Shown here: positions 17,157-26,600 of the stretch, piece after piece
How the letters are laid out: each line of letters starts with the position of its first letter
Numbering within the stretch: position 1 is the stretch's first letter
DNA from: an uncultured Mycoplasmatota bacterium
Lineage (GTDB): Bacteria > Bacillota_I > Bacilli_A > RF39 > UBA660
Assembly (NCBI GenBank): GCA_946488855.1
Contig: CAMLWC010000007.1
Location: 1-46,313 of the forward strand
Direction of reading: 5' to 3'
DNA: 46,313 nt
Program-made: the position numbers and the translations under genes
The notes under the pieces: model-generated
Database searches by the model: none
The model's input: only the letters and a program-made list of their open reading frames with translations
What the model was told of the DNA's origin: nothing

Positions 17157-18156
17157 ATTCAAAATAATCTATTTTCATGTTTTTTCTTACTAATTTCATT
17201 TTATTAATAGCATATTTTCTTGCATTATTAGTACCATCTTTTAATATTTGTTCAACTAAATTCATATTCTTTTCATATTCTTTTCTTTTATCTTGAATTG
17301 GTTTTAAAAATTCCATCATTTTATTAATTAATTCTTTTTTACAAGCTACACAACCACGGCTACCATTTTTGCATTCACTACATACAGTATCTAAATTATC
17401 TTTATTAACTAATTTATGATAGTAATAAACCATACAAACATCTGGATTAGCTTTATCATCTTTTTTTATTTTATTAGGATCGGTAACTGCTGACATAACC
17501 TTTTTAGAAATTGTATCTAAATCATCAATTAAATATATAGCGTTACCTAAGCTTTTGCCCATTTTTTCATTACCATCTAAACCTTTAATTCTAGTATTTT
17601 TAGTTAATAATTGCTCAGGTTCTACTAATGTATTACCATATATAGAATTAAATTTACGAACTATTTCACGACATTGTTCTAATAATGGCAATTGATCTTC
17701 TCCTACTGGAACCAACTGTCCATCAAACATTGTAATATCTGCAGCTTGGCTTACTGGATAACCTAAAAAACCATATGTAACACTTTCACCATTACCAAAC
17801 AAATCTTTTTTTTGTTTAATTTCTGTTTTAACAGTTGGATTACGATACAATCTAGAAATAGTTACTAAATTAGAATAATAAACTGTAGCTTCTGCTATTT
17901 CAGGTATTAAAGATTGTATAAAAATAGTTGTTTTTTTAGGATCAATACCACAAGCTAACAAATCTAAAGTTAATTCTTTAACATTTTTTCTAACCTTATC
18001 AGGATTATTAAAATTATCAGTTAATGCTTGAACATCTGCTATTTCAATAAAAGTATTATATTTATCTTGTAAATCTACCCAATTAGATACTGCACCAAAA
18101 TAGTGACCTAAATGCAAATTACCTGTTGGTCTAATACCTGTTAATATATTTTTCAT
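17155..18156 (-). CDS. trpS: Tryptophanyl-tRNA synthetase
   Basis: Charges tRNA-Trp with tryptophan. The 333-residue class I enzyme has GIRPTGNLHLGHYFGAV (the HIGH motif as HLGH), the tryptophan/ATP site region MFDGQLVPVGEDQLP, and GNEKMGKSLGNAI, the KMSKS motif in the form MGKS. The insertion with four cysteines (CSECKNGSRGCVAC region) is seen in some Bacillota TrpS proteins and could bind a metal. It follows the patatin gene with a two-base gap and no leader, so no T-box is possible directly in front of it. Confidence 0.96.
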   Translation of the reverse strand: MKNILTGIRPTGNLHLGHYFGAVSNWVDLQDKYNTFIEIADVQALTDNFNNPDKVRKNVKELTLDLLACGIDPKKTTIFIQSLIPEIAEATVYYSNLVTISRLYRNPTVKTEIKQKKDLFGNGESVTYGFLGYPVSQAADITMFDGQLVPVGEDQLPLLEQCREIVRKFNSIYGNTLVEPEQLLTKNTRIKGLDGNEKMGKSLGNAIYLIDDLDTISKKVMSAVTDPNKIKKDDKANPDVCMVYYYHKLVNKDNLDTVCSECKNGSRGCVACKKELINKMMEFLKPIQDKRKEYEKNMNLVEQILKDGTNNARKYAINKMKLVRKNMKIDYFE

Positions 18157-18158
18157 AA

Positions 18159-19313
18159 TTACCTCCCTACTGCTAATAAATAAATAGCTGCTGTATATTC
18201 CTTTGGAAAAAATGTGAATATAGGATTTATTTTATCACATTTCTTTAATTTTAAAAATATATATTTCGTAATTATGGAACGATCTAATACCTTTTTTGCT
18301 TCATTTAATGTAAATTTATCAAAATTTATTTCTTCTGTTTCATCTAATTTTTTTATTAAAACTTTATTTATATCATAAGAATTATATATTTTATCAATTT
18401 TCATTTCAAAAACTTCTAATATATCTTCCATTATTTTATAAAATCTTTTTCTATCATAATTTCTAAAATTTCCAACATAATTTAATTTATCACAAATATC
18501 ATTTATTTTATTTTGATATTTGTAATAAAGATTATCCAAAGTACCTTTTTTAAAACTATACAAATTTCCTTCTAATTTACCAAATTTTTTTAATGTATCA
18601 TTATACCCTAAATTAATCATTCTTTTAGCAACATTTGATTCAAACATTAAAAATGAATCTAATTTATTATTTGGAGAAATATAAGTTATTTTAATATCTT
18701 TATTTCTAATCCTTTTTTTTAATCCCAAAGCCCTTAAATCGACTGCTATAATTTCAGTTGCACCTAAATCAATAGCTAAGTTAATTGGTAAATTATCATA
18801 ATAACCACCATCCACTAATATATCTTTACCAATTTTTGTTGGTTTAAAAACTGGAAAGCAAGTAGCTGAAGCTAAAATATATTTTTTAAGTTTATCAGGT
18901 CTTGTATTTTTTTTAGTTGAGTAAACTACTTTCTTAGTGGATAAATTATAAGAAACAACACCAAAACTAACCTTAGAATTATATAACTTATTGGGTTTAT
19001 AATGTTCTTCTATTATATTTTCAATTTTTTTAGTATCGATTCCTCCATCAAATATTTTATTTAAATATTCTAAATACATTTCTTTTGAATTACCTATTTT
19101 TTTAAAATTATCATATAAAATATCATAATTAATATTTTCCCATAATTTTAGACATTTATAAAATTCATTTTGAGCCATCATTAATCCATTTAAAGCACCG
19201 ATTGATGTTCCTGTTACAATTTGATATTTTATATGTAATTTACGTAAAGCCTTCCAAACACCAACTTCATAAGCTCCCTTAGCTCCTCCACCTGATAATA
19301 CAATAGCTAGCAT
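18159..19313 (-). CDS. Patatin-like phospholipase
   Basis: A 384-residue protein with an N-terminal patatin domain: oxyanion loop SGGGAKGAYEVGV (7-19), nucleophile elbow GTSIG with Ser37, and the catalytic Asp in DGGYYDN (about residue 167). Patatins hydrolyse acyl chains from membrane lipids. There is no signal peptide, so it is probably cytoplasmic. Residues about 270-384 form a helical tail that I cannot assign. It sits between a membrane-anchored unknown and trpS in one transcription unit; the ribosome site is GGAGATGA before the start. Confidence 0.88.
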   Translation of the reverse strand: MLAIVLSGGGAKGAYEVGVWKALRKLHIKYQIVTGTSIGALNGLMMAQNEFYKCLKLWENINYDILYDNFKKIGNSKEMYLEYLNKIFDGGIDTKKIENIIEEHYKPNKLYNSKVSFGVVSYNLSTKKVVYSTKKNTRPDKLKKYILASATCFPVFKPTKIGKDILVDGGYYDNLPINLAIDLGATEIIAVDLRALGLKKRIRNKDIKITYISPNNKLDSFLMFESNVAKRMINLGYNDTLKKFGKLEGNLYSFKKGTLDNLYYKYQNKINDICDKLNYVGNFRNYDRKRFYKIMEDILEVFEMKIDKIYNSYDINKVLIKKLDETEEINFDKFTLNEAKKVLDRSIITKYIFLKLKKCDKINPIFTFFPKEYTAAIYLLAVGR

Positions 19314-19325
19314 ATTTCATCTCCA

Positions 19326-20549
19326 TTAATCTGCATATACATAAAACTTAATATTTTTATTAAATTCTAATTCTTTATATTCAATAATATTCTTTATTCC
19401 AAAAGTATCATTAAAAACTTTTATTTTATTGTCATCAACAAAATAAACGTAATTATTTACATAGTTAATTAAATCAATTGATTGAGTACTAAATAAATAA
19501 ATTAAGCCTAATTGATTTTGTTTATTAATTCTATAACAATCATATTTATTGCCATTCTTTTTATATAAATAATAATAACTATCAGTTTGATCAATTTTAA
19601 CATATTCACTATTTTCATAATCTATTTTATTAGTAATAAACATTTTTTCTTCTTTAGCTTCTTTAACACTCATTGTAGACCACTGTCCATCATAATATTT
19701 AATTTCATTGCTTAATTTTATTATACTTTCTTTTGAAGGATCTATCTCATATTGAATGTTATTATCTTTATCATATAAATATAATTTGTGGTAAACAATT
19801 CCTTGGATATAACTATCAAAAGATATAGATTTATCAGATACAATTGTGCTAGATTTTAAAGTAATCAAATTTATTACATTAATTTTATTAAAAGTATTTT
19901 TTTCATTATAATCAGCTACAACATAATAATTATCAACAAAAATTCCTAATTTTTGATTATAAATATCTTTACCAAATAAACTTATATTATGAACTATAGA
20001 ATTAAATGATTTATTAACATTGTAAAATCCTTTGTAATTTGTAATACCTATATAATGTTTATCAATTAAATTATTTTTATATATATTTATACCTTCTTTA
20101 GTTTCACTATCAGTTGCATCAATAAATTTATTTTTGTCATATATTTTAATACTATCTACAAAATTATCAACATTTTCATCATTTAAATTATGATAGTATA
20201 CTAAATGTCCATTATTCATACACATAACATCAGTAAATGTTTTTTCATCTTTAAATACTGGTAAAAAACATTCATAATTTGCATCTTTATAATAAAATAT
20301 ATCTACTAAAACTTTGTAATCTTTATTGTAATCATTAAAAATTTGAAAAGAAAAGTTAGTTTCATTTATTTTTATTTCATACAAATAACTATTATTATCA
20401 AAATTAGAAATTTCTTTTACTTCAAAGATATTATTATCATTTTTTATTTTATATTCATTTTCTTGTCCATCACTGAACCAATGAAAAGCAAACTGAATAC
20501 CTAAATATAATATAAATAATATTATCAACATAAAAAATAATTTTTTCAT
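19326..20549 (-). CDS. Membrane-anchored hypothetical protein, 407 aa
   Basis: The start at 20549 (MKKLFFML) has AGGTGAG properly spaced. A single hydrophobic segment (about 4-23) without a lipobox anchors the protein; the remaining 380 residues are predicted outside the cell and are rich in Asn, Asp, Tyr and Lys. Repeated strand-like pieces ending in aromatic residues (YVYFVDDNKIKVF, YYLYKKNGNKYDCY, HKLYLYDKDNNIQYEID) suggest a beta-propeller-like fold. No catalytic motif is visible. It is the first gene of the unit with the patatin gene and trpS. Confidence 0.65.
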   Translation of the reverse strand: MKKLFFMLIILFILYLGIQFAFHWFSDGQENEYKIKNDNNIFEVKEISNFDNNSYLYEIKINETNFSFQIFNDYNKDYKVLVDIFYYKDANYECFLPVFKDEKTFTDVMCMNNGHLVYYHNLNDENVDNFVDSIKIYDKNKFIDATDSETKEGINIYKNNLIDKHYIGITNYKGFYNVNKSFNSIVHNISLFGKDIYNQKLGIFVDNYYVVADYNEKNTFNKINVINLITLKSSTIVSDKSISFDSYIQGIVYHKLYLYDKDNNIQYEIDPSKESIIKLSNEIKYYDGQWSTMSVKEAKEEKMFITNKIDYENSEYVKIDQTDSYYYLYKKNGNKYDCYRINKQNQLGLIYLFSTQSIDLINYVNNYVYFVDDNKIKVFNDTFGIKNIIEYKELEFNKNIKFYVYAD

Positions 20550-20682
20550 ATACTCACCTATATTTATTATATATGATTTTTTAATAATTATCAATATGTA
20601 TTAATTACAAAATATAGGTATTTAATTCACACGCTTTTGCCTTAGTTGAATATGCTATATTAGAAATGAAAGGGTGGATTTT

Positions 20683-21129
20683 ATGTGTAATAATGAAAAT
20701 GAATCTTGTAAATGTATAGCTGAAATATTAACCGTAATATGCATATTACAACAAAATGCTAATTGCTGTGATTCATGCTTAGATACATGTGATCGTGGAT
20801 TCTTAGGTTGTGGAACTACTACCTATACTTGTAATACAAGACCTATAATGTTATATACTTGTTGTGGTAATGGAACACCTTGGAGTATGCCAACAACTAA
20901 AGATACAACAGATTGTACTGATACTCCAACACCAGCTAATTGCTCAAATGTATTTAGAATTGAAAAAATTGATGGATGTTGTGCAACTTTTAGAGTATTA
21001 GCTAAAAATACTGATCCAACTACACAAGCAGCAATTCCATATGTAGCAACTAATTCTTTCTTTACTATGAATTTAAATTGTGTTTGTAGTTTAAGATGTT
21101 TACAAGATACATATGTAGAATGCATTTAA
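20683..21129 (+). CDS. Spore coat protein, CotY/CotZ family
   Basis: A 148-residue protein with about 23 cysteines, the trait of CotY/CotZ proteins that crosslink into the outer coat or crust of the spore. It starts MCNNENESCKCIAEILTVIC, followed by NCCDSCLDTCDRGFLGC; the central part has IDGCCATFRVL, a conserved family stretch, and the C-terminus NCVCSLRCLQDTYVEC. The start at 20683 is supported by AAAGGGTGG; a GTG at 20674 overlaps that site. Mother-cell (sigma-K/E) expression is expected, but no clear promoter of that type could be read. Confidence 0.88.
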   Translation: MCNNENESCKCIAEILTVICILQQNANCCDSCLDTCDRGFLGCGTTTYTCNTRPIMLYTCCGNGTPWSMPTTKDTTDCTDTPTPANCSNVFRIEKIDGCCATFRVLAKNTDPTTQAAIPYVATNSFFTMNLNCVCSLRCLQDTYVECI

Positions 21130-21149
21130 GGACAAATTTGTCCTTTTTT
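21128..21149 (+). terminator. Terminator of the coat gene
   Basis: The palindrome AAGGACAAATTTGTCCTT begins within the stop codon and runs into a T tract. Confidence 0.8.
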
Positions 21150-21186
21150 ATTTTAAGATTGTGATATAATATTGATGGTGAAGTAT

Positions 21187-22227
21187 ATGTCATATGTAGA
21201 AATTAATTTAAAAAGCATAAAAGAAAATTGTCAAAAAATTAAAAAATTATTTCCACAATATAAATACTATATGGGAGTTGTAAAAAGTGATGCTTATGGT
21301 TGTGGAATTAAAGCAATTAAATCAATTAGTAAAGAAATGAATTATTTAGTTGTCGCTAATATTGATGAAGCAATTAAAATAAGAAAATATAAAATTAATA
21401 AACCCATTTTAGTTTTACAACCAATTGAAGCAAAGGATATAAAAATATATGAAAAATATAATATTACAGCTACTATAGATAATATTGATGTAATAAAAAA
21501 AATAAATGATCATAAAATTAATGTTCATATTAAAATAGATACTGGAATGAATAGATTTGGTTTTAAAGAAAAACAAGAATTTATTGAATCATACAATTTA
21601 TTAAAAAAAGGCAATCTTAAATTAGAAGGGATTTATACACATTTATATTTTGTTGATAATAAAGAAATTACAAATAATCAAATTATAAAATTTAAAAGTT
21701 TTATTAATTTAATAGATTACAATAAAGTTCCAATTATTCATATTGCACAAAGTTTAGGTGTTACTAAATATAAAAATATAGAATTTGCAAATGGAATTAG
21801 AATTGGAGATTTAATGTATGGAATAACAGAAGAAAAAAAATTTGATTTGAAATCAACTTTTAGTTTTGTTAGTAAAATTGTATCAATTAAAAAAGTTTCA
21901 GCTAATGAAACTGTTGGATATGACGCTAATTTTAAATGCAAAAAAGATGAAGTTATTGGAATTATTCCTATTGGATATAGTCATGGCTTAACAAAAAATC
22001 ATATTAATACTAATGTAATTATTAACAATAAAGAATATCCAATAATTAGTAATACAATGAACATATCTTTTATTAAAATTGATAATACAATAAAAATAAA
22101 TGATAAAGTGTATATATATAATGATATTAATCACATTATGAAACTTAGCAACCAATTAAATACTGTTCCACAAGAATTAATGACAATTATTGATAAAAAT
22201 ATTAATAAAAAATACATAGAAAAATAA
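21187..22227 (+). CDS. alr: Alanine racemase
   Basis: PLP-dependent conversion of L- to D-alanine for peptidoglycan; some spore formers also use it to control germination by L-alanine. The 346-residue protein has the PLP lysine in VVKSDAYGCG (Lys about 36), HIKIDTGMNRFGF, the catalytic tyrosine in TVGYDANF, and the IPIGYSHGL segment. Slightly shorter than most family members (about 370). ATG 21187 is chosen over the TTG at 21172 because GGTGA is spaced for it. An extended -10 TG-A-TATAAT at 21162-21170 gives it a promoter right after the coat gene terminator. Confidence 0.92.
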   Translation: MSYVEINLKSIKENCQKIKKLFPQYKYYMGVVKSDAYGCGIKAIKSISKEMNYLVVANIDEAIKIRKYKINKPILVLQPIEAKDIKIYEKYNITATIDNIDVIKKINDHKINVHIKIDTGMNRFGFKEKQEFIESYNLLKKGNLKLEGIYTHLYFVDNKEITNNQIIKFKSFINLIDYNKVPIIHIAQSLGVTKYKNIEFANGIRIGDLMYGITEEKKFDLKSTFSFVSKIVSIKKVSANETVGYDANFKCKKDEVIGIIPIGYSHGLTKNHINTNVIINNKEYPIISNTMNISFIKIDNTIKINDKVYIYNDINHIMKLSNQLNTVPQELMTIIDKNINKKYIEK

Positions 22228-22256
22228 CTTTTATAAATTATAAAAGTTATTTTTTT
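22226..22256. terminator. Bidirectional terminator
   Basis: AACTTTTATAA-A-TTATAAAAGTT has 11-bp arms with T runs on both strands, between convergent alr and the ATP-grasp gene. The stop codons of both lie in or next to it. Confidence 0.75.
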
Positions 22257-23221
22257 ATATTATCAAATTCTTCCTTTAAAATTTTTTTTAATTTATCTTT
22301 AAAGAAATAATCTTTATTTAGTAAATAGTATTGATGCAACCCATAACTAGGAAAAAAATTACCCTCAATAATTAATGGACCTTTTTCTGTTAATGTAAAA
22401 TCCCAACCAACAAATCTTACTTCTGGAACTTCCATTGCAGCTTTACAAGCCATATCCAGCATTTCTTTCATAAAAGGAACTTTTCCTTTTTCAAAACTAA
22501 AATTTGAAGTAGGATGTTTTTGATAATTAACCAAATTGTCATCATATGCTTTACTTATAAAATTACCTTCATCATCTAAAGAAACCATAATATCATGACA
22601 ACTTATAACTTCTTCTATTCCATCACTTAATCTTAAAACTTTAGCAATTATATAAACATTTCTATCTTTTATTAACGTAACTATCCTAATATTATTAACT
22701 GCTTTAGAATTTATTTTATTTAAATAAGAATGTTGAATAATAGTTTCTTCTACTAAATATTGTTTATTTGAAATCAATTCATTATATAATTTTTCATAAT
22801 TTAAATTTTTATTAATAATTTTTTTTACACCATCGCCACCAAATGAATTATGTTTTTTTACAAAAAATGTTTCTTTATTTTTAATAAAATTAATAAAATC
22901 ATCTAAACTGCAAGTTCTTAAATCAATAAATTCTCTATTTATATATTTTTTAAAAACTTTATTAAATAAAATTTTATCTAAGAAAACACTATCATATTTT
23001 TCATCATTTAAATATTTAATCATCTTACGATATTCACTCATACTTAAACATTTTTGTTTTTCACTTTTACTTAAATTAATAAAATTACATTTTTTATAAT
23101 CTGTAAAACTTAAACCATATCTTAAAACGTTAAAGACCATATCAAAAAATATATAAGCTTTACTTTTATTAGGATTTTCTTTGTGAACTAAATTAATTGT
23201 TGTTTTAATTCTTTCAAACAT
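22247..23221 (-). CDS. ATP-grasp protein of the sugar-transfer-associated type
   Basis: A 324-residue protein with an ATP-grasp core: FFVKKHNSFGGDGVKKI (nucleotide-binding loop), YLVEETIIQHSYL, NNIRIVTLIKD, and the metal-binding end VGWDFTLTEKGPLIIEGN. This arrangement fits ATPgrasp_ST proteins, found in polysaccharide and cell-surface synthesis clusters, where they probably ligate a carboxylate to an amine. No glycosyltransferase genes are next to it here, so its substrate is unknown. The start at 23221 uses GGTGG; an upstream GTG is less likely. Confidence 0.75.
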   Translation of the reverse strand: MFERIKTTINLVHKENPNKSKAYIFFDMVFNVLRYGLSFTDYKKCNFINLSKSEKQKCLSMSEYRKMIKYLNDEKYDSVFLDKILFNKVFKKYINREFIDLRTCSLDDFINFIKNKETFFVKKHNSFGGDGVKKIINKNLNYEKLYNELISNKQYLVEETIIQHSYLNKINSKAVNNIRIVTLIKDRNVYIIAKVLRLSDGIEEVISCHDIMVSLDDEGNFISKAYDDNLVNYQKHPTSNFSFEKGKVPFMKEMLDMACKAAMEVPEVRFVGWDFTLTEKGPLIIEGNFFPSYGLHQYYLLNKDYFFKDKLKKILKEEFDNIKK

Positions 23222-23253
23222 ATAAACCACCAAAGATATTATAACACAAATTT

Positions 23254-23280
23254 AAAAAAAAATTTAGTTTTCACTAAATT
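23254..23280 (-). terminator. Intrinsic terminator
   Basis: On the minus strand AATTTAGT-GAAA-ACTAAATT with a GAAA tetraloop and a run of T; it ends the 109-aa gene. Confidence 0.8.
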
Positions 23281-23593
23281 CTATATCTAATATATCGTTA
23301 ACATTAATAACTTCATTATCCATGGTAATTAATTCATTTCTATTTCTACCTATTATTTTTTTATTCATTTTACCATTTTTTGTTGTTATTACTACATCAG
23401 CTTTATAAACATACCTAGCAGAACTAAAAATTTGATTAATTTTTTGATTAACAGATAATAAAGATTCCGTTACATTTTTTCTTTCATCTTTTTTTTCACT
23501 TCTTACATCATTTTTGTCATAATAAACAGTTTCATTATTATTTAATTTTTTATCAATTTTATTTGCAAATACTTTAGGTAATTTTTTTTCCAT
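23264..23593 (-). CDS. Hypothetical protein, 109 aa
   Basis: Not recognised. A charged, disordered N-terminal half (MEKKLPKVFANKIDKKL, then Asn/Lys/Glu-rich) is followed by a compact beta-rich end (YKADVVITTKNGKMNKKII, then NVNDILDIEF). No membrane segment or cysteines. GAGGTGT precedes the start. It lies right after polC in the same direction, but the polC terminator separates them. Confidence 0.6.
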   Translation of the reverse strand: MEKKLPKVFANKIDKKLNNNETVYYDKNDVRSEKKDERKNVTESLLSVNQKINQIFSSARYVYKADVVITTKNGKMNKKIIGRNRNELITMDNEVINVNDILDIEFSEN

Positions 23594-23637
23594 AGAACAC
23601 CTCTTAATAAATTATATTGTTTATTCATAAATTTATG

Positions 23638-23667
23638 AAAAAAATCAATTAAAATAAACTTAATTGA
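23638..23667 (-). terminator. polC terminator
   Basis: Minus strand: TCAATTAA, 7-base loop, TTAATTGA, then seven T. The stem contains the polC stop codon. Confidence 0.75.
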
Positions 23668-26600
23668 CTTGATTCATCTAAATTATCTAAAATATGCATA
23701 TTACGCATCTTTTCAATTAATGTACTAGATACTTTACCTCGTTTTTGTAAATCTTCTATACTTAAGAATTCACCTTTGTTTCTTTCTTCAACTATTGTTT
23801 TAGCAACTGTATCACCTAATCCATCAATACTACTAAAAGGAGGAATTAAATTATTATCTTCATCTAAACAGAAAGTTGTAGCTTGACTTTTATTTAAATC
23901 AATATTTTTAAATTTTAATCCTCTTGCTGTCATTTCTAAAGCTAGTTTTAAGCATTCTAAAATACCACTTTCTTTATTTGAAGCATCAAATCCTTTATTT
24001 GATATTTCAATCATTCTATTTTTAATTGCATCATATCCTTTTATCATTGTTTCAATATCAAAATCAGTCGCTTTAGTTGAAAACCAAGACGCATAGAAAT
24101 AACTTGGATAATGTACTTTATAATAAGCTATTCTAAAGGCACTAGTAACATATGCTGTAGCATGAGCTTTCGGGAACATATATTTTATTTTACGACAAGA
24201 ATCAATATACCAATCTTCGATACCTGCTTCTTTCATTTCGGCTTCAAATTCAACCCATTTATCTGGTTCTTTGCTAGCTTTACCTTTTCTTACAAATTCC
24301 ATTATTTTAAATGCTTTTATTGGCTTCATTCCCTTTTGCATTAAATATACCATTATATCATCACGACAGCCGATTACTTCTTTAAATGGTACGATATTGT
24401 TTTTAATTAATTCTTGAGCATTACCTAACCATACATCAGTTCCATGTGATAGACCTGATATTTTAATTAATTCTGCAAATGTAGTCGGCTTAGTTTCAGC
24501 TACTAATCCAATTGTAAAAGGTGTACCAAATTCTGGTATTCCTAAAGTACCAGTCTCATTTAATATTTGTTCTTTAGTAACACCTAAAGGTTCAGGTGAT
24601 AAAAATATTCCCATCGTTTTTTTATCATCTAAAGGCACTTTAGTTATGTCATGTCCTGATAAATCTTGAATCATTCTTAATTGTGTTGGATCTGAATGAC
24701 CTAAAATATCTAGTTTTAAAACATCTTGATCAATAGCGTGATAATCAAAGTGAGTTGTACGCCAAGCACTATTAGGGTCATCAGCAGGATATTGGAAAGG
24801 CGTAAAATCAAAAACATCCATATATCCAGGTATTACAACAATTCCTCCAGGATGCTGTCCAGTTGTTCTTTTAACTCCTGTACACCCGATAGCTAATCTT
24901 TCTATTTCAGCTGATTTTTTAGTTATACCTTTATCTTCACAGTAACCTTTAACAAAACCATAAGCAGTTTTATCAGCTACTGTACCAATAGTACCTGCAC
25001 GATAAACATTATCTTCACCAAATAATACTTTAGTATACTCATGAGCTGAAGCTTGATTTAAATCAGAAAAGTTTAAATCAATATCAGGAACTTTATCCGC
25101 ATTAAATCCTAAGAATGTTGCGAAAGGCATATCGTTACCATCTTTTAACATTTTAGTTTGACATTTAGGACATTCTAAATCTGGCAAATCAAATCCAGAT
25201 GAATATGTATTAGCTAATGGTTCACCATTCATTTCAAAGATACTATGTTTACAATTAGGACAACGATAATGAGCTGGTAATGGATTTACTTCTGTTATTC
25301 CCATCATTGTTGCAACAAATGAAGAACCAACAGATCCACGTGAACCTACTAAAAAACCATCATCATTAGATTTTTTAACTAGTTTTTGAGCAATCAAATA
25401 AATAACATCGAACCCGCCACCAATTATACCACCTAATGTTTTCTTTAACTTTTTTTCAGTTTCTTCATCATTTAATTCTGGCTCAGTTATTTTAATTTCA
25501 TTTCTAATTTTATCTTTAACTGCATCAAATCCTTGTAATATAGTTTCATGTAATATTTTAAATCCTTCTTCTTCTATATTTTCTACATTATTTCTTTTTA
25601 ATTCTTCTTTAATACTATTAAATATACCATCACCATATAGTTCTTTAGCAATTCTCTCTTCTATATTATATGGTAATGGATCACCATACCAATCTTTAGC
25701 TTTTGTATAAACTAAATCGGTAACAGTTTCTACTGATTTATCAATTTTAGGAGAAAAAGGAACACCACCTGTTTCAATAATAACTTCAATAATATCAACC
25801 ATATCAGCTATTTTATTAGGATTAGTAATAACAATTTCTTTTCTTGTTTCCTCATCTAAAAAATCAAAATTTTCAAGCATTTCATCTGTTGTTCTAAAAT
25901 GTTGACTAGGTATTTCAGTTATACTATTTTTAGCAAGTGGATGTCTTCCACCACCTGGAACTTTTTGATTAACAATAATTTCTCTATAAATTTTATCTTC
26001 TTTAAACAAATGATGAACATCACCTGTTGCAACTATTATTTTACCTGAATCTTTAGTTACTCTAATTATTTTTCTAATTTGTTCCATTATTTCACTAACT
26101 GATCCAAAATCATTAGTTTGCAACAAATGACTATATGCATCAACTGGTTGTACTTCAACATAATCATAAAAATTAATTATATTAGTTAACTCTTCATCAG
26201 ATTTACTTTTAGCCTCAATAAATACTTCACTTTCATAACAACCGCTACCAATTAATAATCCTTCTCTTAATTCATTTAAAACACTTCTTAATATTCTAGG
26301 CGTTTTATATAAATAAACTGTATTAGCCAAAGAAATAATTTTAAATAAATTTTTTAGTCCTGTTTTATTTTTTACTAGTATATTAACATGATAACTTCGA
26401 CCATATTTATGAATTTCACTTTTATCAATCATCTTATTTAGTTGTGAAACTTTTTCAATATTTTGACTTGATAGTTTTTGCATCATTTTATGGAATACTA
26501 ATGCAGTACCTTCTGCATCATAATCAGCTCTATGGTGAGCATCTTCATCCCATGGAACATCATATCGTTTAACTAAAGCAGTTAAGTTATGTCTAGCATA

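Noticed and set aside
18130-18170. T-box leader before trpS
   Set aside because: Only two bases separate trpS from the patatin gene, leaving no room for a leader.
20581-20682. Sigma-K or sigma-E promoter for the coat gene
   Set aside because: No sequence with the proper -10 (CATA-type) and spacing to a -35 could be found, although such control is expected.
20823-21125. Long open frame on the minus strand inside the coat gene
   Set aside because: It is a shadow of a Cys-rich gene with clear family motifs on the plus strand, and has no ribosome site.
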